From Limnanthes douglasii subsp. nivea (lineage: Eukaryota > Streptophyta > Magnoliopsida > Brassicales > Limnanthaceae): a stretch of 64,000 nucleotides of DNA. Positions 55,908 to 64,000 of this stretch are shown here, in pieces. A program made the translations under genes and the position numbers. The notes under the pieces are model-generated. The model was given only the letters and a program-made list of their open reading frames with translations. It was not told where the DNA came from and ran no database searches. Within the stretch, counting starts at the first letter, position 1. The number at the start of each line of letters is the position of its first letter. The DNA is taken from the NCBI GenBank assembly GCA_036936605.1, contig JAUPFV010000005.1, positions 57,122,742 through 57,186,741 of the forward strand, given 5' to 3'.

Positions 55908-57545
55908 CAGAAAGAAACTAGAGGAGGACTAGTCATAAGTTCAATCCAGTTACTTTCAATAGACTTTAGAAAGTTAAAGTGGAGTAGCTACATATTTAGA
56001 AATTAAAAATATGATTTAAATTTAGTTAAATTATTAGACAATGAGATGAGGAGATGGGAGTGATCCGAGCCTATTCTTGTTAGGTTCTTAAGAATTGTTA
56101 TTTCAAAAGTGTTCGACCATGAATTGTTGTATAGAAATCGATATCGCCTATTCCACTTATGTGAGTTAGTCCTTTTACAAGTAGAGCCAATATAATTAGC
56201 ATTAATTAGGCACCTATCATTATCATATCATTGAATCCATCCATGTTTTTGTGCAAAAAGTATTATAATATAACTGCTCAAATTGGGATGAGATGTTGTT
56301 GAAGTCACCATTATAATTTAAGCTTGAGAGCAATCCATAAAATCTTTAAGGCTATTCTATAACTCAACGCTTAAATTTCGGATACATTTAGCATATACAA
56401 TTGATGTTAGAATATGCATATTTAGAGTTAAGTGAGTGACTTATAGGTGAATAATTTGATCATGATTAGCAAAGATTCCACTTTAAATTCCTTGCTCCAC
56501 ATAATCTAAAGCTTGTTAGAAATGTTTGCAATTGCTTGATGGAATCCAAGAAGCTTTGCAATTTGAGGTAAGTGGTTTGCATCTATTAAAGGCTCATAGG
56601 TGGCTAGAAAATTGAATTTTTCAGATCTTCATATGGATTTAATTCTTATTCTAGTTATCTTTTTCCCAATATCTTGAGTATTCCAACAATTGATGGATAC
56701 TTTCATTTAGGGAAGCCAATTAAGGGTCTGACAAACCTAGAAAATTGCAATGCATTTTTAGTTTTAGGTTTATTATAAAATTCATGGTCTTTGTTTAATT
56801 TTTTTTTCCAAAAGCATATGTAGTGGAGGGAAGGCTGCAGTAAATTCTGGATTTTAAAGAAGATGTGTCTTTGATGGAGAGGTTATTGGAGGCATAGAGC
56901 ACGAGGCCAATATCTAGCTCATAAATGGCACCACTTACAGCAGAGTCAGAGATCTCAAGTAATTCATTGCATATCGATATCTTATTAAAATGAGAGGTAT
57001 CATGTAATTTAGTAGATGGTTGGTTTGGACTGGATCTAATTATTGGGGGTCTAAGGGTAGCATTTTGAGTATGGAATTTTGAGAGGTTGAGTCATCATAA
57101 TTTTGTAGAGGTAACGATTGAGAATGAAATGGAGGATATGTATCTTTACTAGCTGAGAATGGAGCCTTAACAATGATGGATTTAAGCTTAAAGGGAGGGA
57201 TGGGTTTGGGCTTGTTAGTCTTCTGGAATCAGAGGACTTGTGTCCAATATGCCAACATTCCATATAATAATTTTTCCTGGCACCATAAACAATATGTTGC
57301 TAGAATCATGGATTACTACCAATGGTAATCTAAATTTTAGAGGTATGGTCCTTGAAAACATCTAGCTCAATCAATTCCACACAAAAGTTATACATGTTGA
57401 TGCTATATGTTAAGTATGCACTCATTTTAAAGTTCACGCGAGGTCTTAATAGTTGCTTTTTTAGAAACTATATTGATAATGTATGCAACACATTTGATAA
57501 CCTCTTCCAAGAGTGATATTGGTAGATTTGAATGGCTAATCATAC
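55908..57545 (-). pseudogene. LINE-2 piece: ORF1 C-terminus and endonuclease
   Basis: Minus strand from 57545: a strand rich in decayed matches to LINE-1 ORF1 (ELIELDVFKDHTSKI against [14 protein letters not shown]), a knuckle remnant YMECWHIGHKSSDS (57265-57220, outer Cys changed to Tyr and Ser), then the endonuclease: YEPLIDANHLPQIAKLLGFH, NISNKLWIMWSKEFKVESLL (56620-56480; W restored from a stop at one place) and NGDFNNI (about 56305). Its right edge is the copia fragment; its left edge is gypsy element 3. Confidence 0.78.
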
Positions 57546-59135
57546 TTCTCACCATATCTTAATCTTACAATTTCATCTCTCATATACGATTTTTATGTTG
57601 GGCGAACAAAATATTCTATTCTAAGGAACTATACACACTCATCTAGGTACTTTTTCCATGACATTATTCATCCAAACCGTCATATCTACCATGGTATTCA
57701 CTACCACAATCATATCTAACGTACTTAATGATATTTCCAAGTTGTTTAACTTTTGTCTTACAAGTTATTATCTTGTCTTAAGACTTCTAATATCTCGTGA
57801 AAAGATTATGGATACCTGTATTGAGAGAAATCATTTCTAAATGATATGAAATCTTGTTTATCGTTCTATGATGCGTTTGAGAATGGTGCACAATTATCGG
57901 TATGTACCAACTCAAGATTTATTCCGCTATGTATGCACCTAATATTTTTTATTTTTTGGTATGTTTTCCAATGATGCACTCGATGTAAGCACCAAAGGTT
58001 AAATAATAAACTGAAATTTAGAAACCTTTCAACAACAAACTTATCCATCATCTGACCTTAAATATATGACCTAAGTGCTTGTGTCAAATATTTTCTAAAT
58101 TTTCAACTTTACAATGTAGTTTATCTTATACATATATGTTCATTGCTTCTTTGTGATGCTTAGTAGTATTTAATAAATATAATTTTTCATTTATTGATAA
58201 AGATATAGTTCTTATCACAATATCATGTAAAGAACTAGTTATTTTATTATTCTAAAAAATGTTGAATATTCAAAGATGTCTTTTATACAAAAATGATCAA
58301 ATTATTACTAACATATTTCAAATACAATAAATGTCACTTAAAACAATGACTGAAAATATTAAGAAAAACATAAACTAAACATAAATTTCCCATTACATTG
58401 AGGTTGTAACTCATTATCGTATCATTTATAGTTATAAACATATAGGTATTCGCGACTGTATCAACCTCCCGCGTTTTCTGCAGCTGAAACAAAATTGTAT
58501 TCTAATCGACCAAAATTTTGAGATTACCATTAGATTTTATATAAGCTTGGTAGTTTTCACACCTCATTTTGACATGTCTCATCTTCTTACAAAAAGAACA
58601 CCTTATTTATCAAATCTGGGTAAAATTTATTGGGAAACAGTGAAGTGGTTTTTCATATACTTGGGAGGTACCTCTCTTTTAAGTTTTTGTTATGGAGGTG
58701 TAAAATATATACTTGAAGGACATACAGATGCTGGCATGGCTAGTGATCTTGATAACCGAAAGTGTACCTCAAGTTGTGTGCTTACATCGTCAGGGGGAGC
58801 CATTTGATGGAAATCCAAGCTACAAAAATGTGTAGCATTGCCGATAATTTATGTAGAATATACTACAGCAGAGGAAACAAGCAAAGAGATGTTGTGGCTT
58901 AAGAGGTTCGCTCAAGAGTTTGGGTTGAAGCAATGAGAGTATGTGGTATTTTGTGATAATCAGAGTGCTATGGATCTAATCAAGAATCATATGTATCACG
59001 CACACACGAAGCATATTGATGTGAGATATCATTGGTTGCGAGATATGATCAAAATAAAAGATAAAAAAATTGAAAAAAGCCCACATCGACAAGAATAATG
59101 CAGATATGTTGACTAAGGTTGTTCCCGGAAGCAAA
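57546..59135 (+). mobile_element. Ty1/copia fragment, copy 1, inside LINE-2
   Basis: A 1.6-kb piece that lacks LTRs at both ends. The last 600 bp (58545-59130) encode the copia RT end and RNase H with stops: DMSHLLTKRTP, LSFCYGGVKYILEGHTDAGMASDLDN, SKEMLWLKRFAQEFGLKQ, FCDNQSAMDLIKN and HIDVRYHWLRDM. The first 950 bp have no clear coding match. AATCA occurs at both borders (57543-57547 and about 59136-59140), which would fit a 5-bp target duplication, but the absence of LTRs makes the mode of insertion unclear. Very similar to 60505-62085. Confidence 0.8.
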
Positions 59136-59876
59136 ATCACACACTTCCCCTCTATATCTTTTTAAGGTCCTCTTGTAGATCCACCTCTCTCAAGAGGTGT
59201 CTAGAATCCCAAAATGCAAGGCTAAATTTCCCTTTAAATCTGGAGTTATAAAAAAACTTTTGGATATCATCCATTTTAGGACATCCCGTAGAAAATTTAC
59301 TAATTAGGGTATAATTGTCCAAGGATTCCAACATTTTTTTATATTTGATTGAGAATTCAATAGCTAGGGAATCATCTTTGTAAGAAAGTTTAATATCTTC
59401 GTATTGGTTTTTCTTTGGATTGACAACTTCAAAAAAAGATATTTCAAGATTGTATGAACTGTTGTTTAGCATTATCTGATCGAATGTTGGGTTTTTCTAA
59501 CAATATGATAAATGTTTTGGCTCGCAAGTTTAGTTGATTTGGGATGATATACTTGGTGCAGAGTTGAGAAGTTTGTGTTAATAATTGGATCATGTTTTTT
59601 ATGAATCTCTGAGGTTGTTGTGTTGAAATATTTTGCAAGAAAAAACAATGAGGCTCGCTGGCAAGATGACTCCATATTGTTGGTCTGGATTGGGAGAACT
59701 TGATCGTTTTCTGCCATGTCCTTGGCAGGTGATGGTTGGAAAGTAGCCAGACATTCAGGGGAAACCAAAGCAGAATCAAGATGAGAGAACAAAGGAAGAG
59801 CTTGATTGCAGAAGAGAAACGCTAACTTAAAGATCAATAAAGCATTTCCTGTGAGAGGTTTTCCAACCTAATTCAT
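59136..59876 (-). pseudogene. LINE-2 piece: ORF1 N-terminus
   Basis: Minus strand. The presumed start ATG at 59876 is followed at once by a TAG; the open frame from 59837 (MIFKLAFLFCNQALPLFSHL, MAENDQVLPIQTNNM) shifts near 59470 into 59472-59152, which has the DUF4283-like core KFSTGCPKMDDIQKFF and FKGKFSLAFWDSRHLL. LINE-1 has the matching [18 protein letters not shown]. About 40 residues between this and the next LINE-2 piece are missing at the copia insertion. Confidence 0.75.
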
Positions 59877-60504
59877 CAGCATGACATATGTATATAAACT
59901 TCATTACATCTATAATTTTTAGTTATATGAAACAAACAAAATGATTATAAAATAATATAATATGGTAATTGACTTTCATAATTAACTATAAATGAAATAT
60001 AAAGTTATAATAGAAAACATAAGAACTTTCTTATTAATGGAACGTAATTCGAATTTGCAAGATTTGATGTATTGTTCATATATATGTCCATATTGGTAAG
60101 GTATAATTATTTTTATTATATGCATGTAAACATATCAATGGTTAAATCAATGGTTAAGAAAAGGCTAAAACTATCTGAGAATATGGTACTGCGGAAGATT
60201 ATATAACTGATTCATGTTGGATAACCGAATATTTATAAAGCAACAACTTTTTAACCTCTCTAGTGGCATAAATAAATTTGTTAGAATATAAAGATAACTT
60301 GTTTAAGTTAAAAAGCATGTTTCTACAAAAGCCAAAGTACAGATTGATCATTTGTAAAATCAAAATTACATAAAATATTTTTCGAATAATTTTTGAAGCT
60401 ATTTATTTATTATCAGAAGAGGTTGAGTCACTAACGATCTGAATTGGTTTGTAATCGCATATTTTGTTTAAGCCATCGTTGATTCATGTATGTTTTACAA
60501 TGCC
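59877..60504. other. AT-rich spacer
   Basis: About 630 bp with no gene or repeat that I recognise. It separates the 5' end of LINE-2 from the second copia fragment. Confidence 0.5.
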
Positions 60505-62167
60505 ATACTTCTCACAATATCTTAATCTTACAATTTCATCTCGCATATACGCTTTTTATGTTGGGTGAACAAAACATTCTATTCTAACGAACTATACACA
60601 CTTTTCTAGATACTTTTCCATGACATTATTCATCCAAACCGTCATATCTACCACAGTATTCACTACCACAATCATATCTAACGTACTTAATGATATTACC
60701 AAGTTGTTTAACTTTTGTCTTAAAAGTTATTATCTTGTCTTAAGACTTCTAATATCTCGTGAAACAATTATGGATACCTGTATTGAAGGATATCATTTCT
60801 AAATGATACAAAATATTATTTATCGTTCTATGATGCGTTTGAGAATGGTGCACACTTATCGATATGTATCAACTCAAGACTTCTTTCGCTAATGTAAGCA
60901 CCTAATCTTTTTTATTGTGGTATGTGCTCTAATGATACACTCAATGTAAGCACCAAAGGTTAAATAATAAACTGAAATTTAGAAACCTTTCAACAACAAA
61001 TTTATCCATTATCTAGTCTTAAATATATGACCTAAGTGATTGTGTCAAAGATTTCCTAAATTTCCAACTTTACAATATAGTTTATCATATACATGTATGT
61101 TCATTACTTCTTTGTGATGCTTACTAGTATTTAGTAAATATAATTTATCATTTATTGTGAAATATATAGTTCTTATCACAATATCATGTAAATAAGTATT
61201 CATTTTATTATTCTAAAAAAAGTTGAATATCCAAAGATGTCTTTTATACAAAAATGATAAAATTATTACTAAAATATTTCAAATACAATAAATGTCACTA
61301 AAAATATGACTAAAAATATTTAATAAAAACATAAACTAAACATAAATTTCCTTTTACATTAAGGCTGCAACTCATTATCGTATCCTTCATAGATATAAAC
61401 ATATATGTGTTTGCAACTGTATAACCTCTCGCGTTTTCTGCAACTGAAACAAAATTATATTTTAGTAGACCAAAATTTCAAGATTACCATTAGATTTTAT
61501 ATAAACTTGGTACTTTTCACACCCTATTTAGACATGTCTCGTCATCTTGCAAAAGGAACACCCCATTTATCATATACTTGCGAAACAATGAAGCGGATTT
61601 TCATATACTTGCGAGGTAGCTCTACTTTAAGTTTGTGTTATAGAGGTGTGAAATCTATACTTGAATGACATACAGATGCTGACATGGCTAGTGATCTTGT
61701 AACCGGAAGTCTACCTCAGGTTATGTGTTTACATCTTTAAAGGGGGCCATTTGATGGCGATCCAAGCTACAAAAATGTGTGACATTGCCAACAACTGATG
61801 CATAATATATTACAGCAATAGAATCAAGCAAATAGATGCTTTGGCTTAAGAGGTTCTCTCAAGTGTTTGGGTTGAAGCAAGGAGACTATGTGGTATTTTG
61901 TGATAATCAGAGTGCTATAGATCTAAGCATGAATCATACATATCACGCACACACGAAGCATATTGATGTGAGATATCATTGGTTGCGAGATATGATCAAA
62001 ACAGAAGATAAAAAAAATGAAAAATGTCCACACCGACAAGAATAGTGCAGATATGTTGACTAAGGTTGTTCTCGGAAGCAAAGTTGAGCTTTGGAGTAAG
62101 CACACCGGGACGAAATTCAAGTTAACCTCGTTAATATATATTTCTCATGATGGCTATAGGAGGAGAT
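60505..62167 (+). mobile_element. Ty1/copia fragment, copy 2, with polypurine tract
   Basis: Matches copy 1 over its whole length with many small differences. The RNase H end is better: MLWLKRFSQVFGLKQGDYVV, DNQSAIDLSMNHTYHAHTKH, YHWLRDM, then in a shifted frame HTDKNSADMLTKVV, the C-terminal copia block. After the stop there are KVELWSKHTG-like residues and the polypurine tract TAGGAGGAGAT (62157-62167) before an LTR start. The upstream kilobase again lacks coding matches. Stops near 61667 and 61740 and a frameshift near 62040 make it non-functional. Confidence 0.85.
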
Positions 62168-62440
62168 TGTTAGGGTCCATCCCATATTTGGACATCTAGA
62201 GATTTAATCTGACCGTTTATATAGTGATTTTGTAACTCAGCAGTAGGTTTTTGTGATATTTTTTCTTTTGAGCTTATTTTCTGTTATCTATTATTTTGTG
62301 TAGTTGTTTGTGGGTTTGCATTTGTAAAATTGATTGAGATAGATTTGTATCATCAATTTACTTTAATAATAAAGGTGTTTAGCTTTAGTTCCTAATTAGT
62401 TCTCTAATTTTTTTTTTATATTGAAATACTTTTTCAACGT
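62168..62440 (+). repeat. probable 3' LTR of the copia fragment
   Basis: Starts TGTTAGGGTCC right after the polypurine tract, as copia LTRs do, and has AATAATAAAGG (about 62365) as a possible poly(A) signal. The right end is uncertain because no partner LTR exists in the window; a plausible end is near TTTTCAAC at 62430-62437. Confidence 0.6.
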
Positions 62441-63150
62441 ATAATTTTGTAGGGAATCGCTAAAAACGGTTGAAATTACTTCGCGAAGTCACATTTTTTT
62501 CCCTGAAATTACTCCTTGAAAATAATTTGTTTCACAATTTTGTCATTCGCAAAACATTTAAATATAAATATTTACTCCGCGAAGTTACCATAATTTTGGA
62601 GTTTTTCCTACTTTCCTCTAACTTCTCTACAAAAAACCTCCAAATTTGAAAACCCTAATCTAATTAAAATTAATTAACTAAAATTTAGTTATATATATAT
62701 AACTAAAACTAAATTAAACTAAAGGTAAATTAAACTAAAGTTAAAGTAAAATTAAACCTAAACCTAACCTACCTCACCCCTGCCTAACCCTTCCTCCTCA
62801 CCACCACCACCTACTACCTACCTCACGCCAATCTACTCCCTCACACCTAACCCTCCCCCAAGGACCCACAGCCACACACCTCCTACCGTCGTTCGAAAAC
62901 CACCACACACCTCCATCCGATAACCACGGTCAGTCGGACGAGCAGTTCCGGCAAACAAAGGCTAGCAGCAACTCGAGCATGGATTGGGGTAAGCAGTTAT
63001 GGAGATTTCGAGCGACGGTAAGTGTTAAAAGACTAAAATTTAGGTTAGGATTAGTCTTACAAGGGGTTTATTGGTAGTTTAGGGATTGTAGGTTAGGTTT
63101 TATAGTTGGAAATGACATTTTTCGATGCCTGTATTTTTTTTTTCAGAACG

Positions 63151-63187
63151 ACAGTGTTCTTCGCCACACGGGGGCGAAGAATACTGT
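63151..63187. repeat. inverted repeat, 15-bp arms, 7-nt loop
   Basis: ACAGTGTTCTTCGCC (63151-63165) pairs with GGCGAAGAATACTGT (63173-63187); 14 of 15 positions are complementary. Loop ACACGGG. Confidence 0.93.
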
Positions 63188-63207
63188 CCATACGACATGT
63201 GTGGCGT

Positions 63208-63314
63208 GGATTTATTTACCAAGTCATAGCGATGGCGTGGGATTCTGAGAGTACGCCTCTGTAGAGCGCACTCTCATGATCCCACGCCATCGTTATGGCG
63301 TGGTAAATCAACCC
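63208..63314. repeat. long imperfect inverted repeat around GGCGTGG
   Basis: The inner arms 63231-63252 and 63270-63291 are 22 bp with two mismatches (GATGGCGTGGGAT... against its complement) around a 17-nt loop. The outer arms 63208-63230 and 63292-63314 continue the pairing less well (TTTACCA with TGGTAAA). The word GGCGTGG or its complement CCACGCC recurs within 110 bp. Confidence 0.9.
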
Positions 63315-63557
63315 ACGGCAACACTCTGACGTGGGTATATTGGTCTACGCCATATTTTTGGTGTATACCCTTATAACCACGTCACAGTGATGGTGCTGGC
63401 CGCTCCGGTCATTGAAATCACCCGAGACCGGTTTATTCTTGTTGTTTGGTGTGTGTTTTACAGTATTTTTGCTATTATTTCTCTAAAAACGCTTCAAGCC
63501 TGAGAATTTGTGTTTCGAAGCAACCTTGACAATTCGTACATTTTTTTATTTTAGGTA

Positions 63558-63863
63558 ATGGATCATTGTGACGCCCCACAGTATGCGGATGGCTCGCGGA
63601 CGAAGAGAATAAAGAAGCGGAGTAGGGTACGGGAAGCTGCTCAGCCCGTTTTAGCTGCCGATTCAGTAGTTTCGATGGAGAAGCTGCCTATAGTTTCCGG
63701 ACCGCATGCTTCCGGATTGAGTTCTTCTTCCGATTCCCGCGGAGGACATCATCCTCCCCACCTAGAGGGCAGCCTAGAGCTCCTCCTCCTTCCAGATTTC
63801 CACCGCTATTCGGTGAGGCGTTCATCTTCCACACTGCATACCACCTTTGGATGGGAGAGGTAA
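63558..63863 (+). CDS. unidentified ORF, possible first exon, partial
   Basis: A 101-residue open frame beginning MDHCDAPQYADGSRTKRIKK, with a basic patch (RTKRIKKRSRVR) that could be a nuclear signal and a Ser-rich stretch. It ends at TAA in GAGAG|GTAATA, which looks like a splice donor at 63862. After an AT-rich gap, 63938-64000 is open again in a frame giving YVHYPSHRGWSLAA, so a second exon may begin there; the frames do not join cleanly. I do not recognise the family. It could belong to a transposon, given its surroundings, or to a host gene that continues beyond the window. Confidence 0.35.
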   Translation: MDHCDAPQYADGSRTKRIKKRSRVREAAQPVLAADSVVSMEKLPIVSGPHASGLSSSSDSRGGHHPPHLEGSLELLLLPDFHRYSVRRSSSTLHTTFGWER

Positions 63864-64000
63864 TATTTAAATTTTCATATGACATTTTAATTTGGTTTAA
63901 TTTTATTGTATACTAATATATTTAACTAAGGTTTTCAAGAGCGCGAAATGCGGCTATATGTCCATTATCCTAGCCATAGAGGTTGGAGTTTGGCCGCAAA

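Larger units (their letters stand above)
31458..59876 (-). mobile_element. LINE-2: old minus-strand LINE split into four pieces
   Basis: Read on the minus strand, the pieces 59876-59136, 57545-55908, 45088-43090 and 32702-31458 give in correct order LINE ORF1 N-terminus, ORF1 zinc knuckle and endonuclease, RT, then zf-RVT and RNase H. The gaps are exactly filled by a copia fragment, gypsy element 3 and gypsy element 2; the two gypsy insertions have their own 5-bp target duplications. LINE-2 is therefore the oldest unit of this 28-kb nest. Its ORF2 closes with a TAA at 31460-31458. It resembles LINE-1 of the P450 intron in the endonuclease (NISNKLWIMW versus [10 protein letters not shown]) but is more decayed. 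Confidence 0.88.
62441..63557. other. spacer with pyrimidine-rich and hairpin-forming parts
   Basis: No coding sequence found. 62690-62770 repeats AAACTAAA-type words; 62760-62900 is strongly C/T-rich on the plus strand (CCTACCTCACC, CCACCACCACC). 63151-63314 contains two hairpins listed separately. This could be the upstream region of the ORF at 63558 or the end of an unidentified transposon. Confidence 0.5.

Overview
This is nuclear DNA from a flowering plant, most likely a eudicot. It has a split cytochrome P450 gene with GT-AG introns, Ty3/gypsy elements of the Tat type (a second, archaeal-type RNase H follows the usual one), plant L1-type LINEs, Ty1/copia remains, a hAT-type MITE and AT-rich intergenic DNA. 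The species cannot be told from the sequence. I see no rRNA, tRNA, CRISPR or bacterial features.

Layout. 1-4.3 kb: AT-rich DNA with a decayed gypsy integrase. 4308-15668: gypsy element 1 (+), 5-bp target duplication AAAAA, diverged LTRs, broken gag-pol and a decayed antisense gene. 15.7-19.8 kb: AT-rich spacer with microsatellites. 19860-29645: the only intact host gene, a CYP714-type P450 of five exons (534 residues); its 7.9-kb first intron holds a full-length but dead LINE (LINE-1, 21751-27846, 17-bp target duplication). About 31.4-59.9 kb: an old LINE on the minus strand (LINE-2) cut into four pieces by gypsy element 2 (32708-43084, +, TSD ATTTT, almost identical LTRs), gypsy element 3 (45094-55902, -, TSD TATRC) and a copia fragment (about 57546-59135). 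Element 3 itself carries a 409-bp hAT-type MITE (52459-52867, 8-bp TSD). 60.5-62.4 kb: a second copia fragment that keeps its polypurine tract and the start of an LTR. 62.4-64 kb: a hairpin-rich stretch and an unidentified ORF at the window edge.

Main observation. All three gypsy elements carry, between pol and the LTR on the antisense side, a long gene transcribed toward pol. The three antisense genes share a globular core domain, a C-terminal coiled coil and a short intron (73, 74 and 86 bp) at the same place and in the same phase (1). Antisense ORFs are known in Tat-lineage elements; the shared intron, the repeat-bearing spacer between the convergent genes in all three, and the family-specific short words that seem enriched in each element are what I would look at first. 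Inferred order of events: LINE-2 first; the diverged elements 1 and 3 later (element 3 inside LINE-2); the MITE inside element 3; element 2 most recently.
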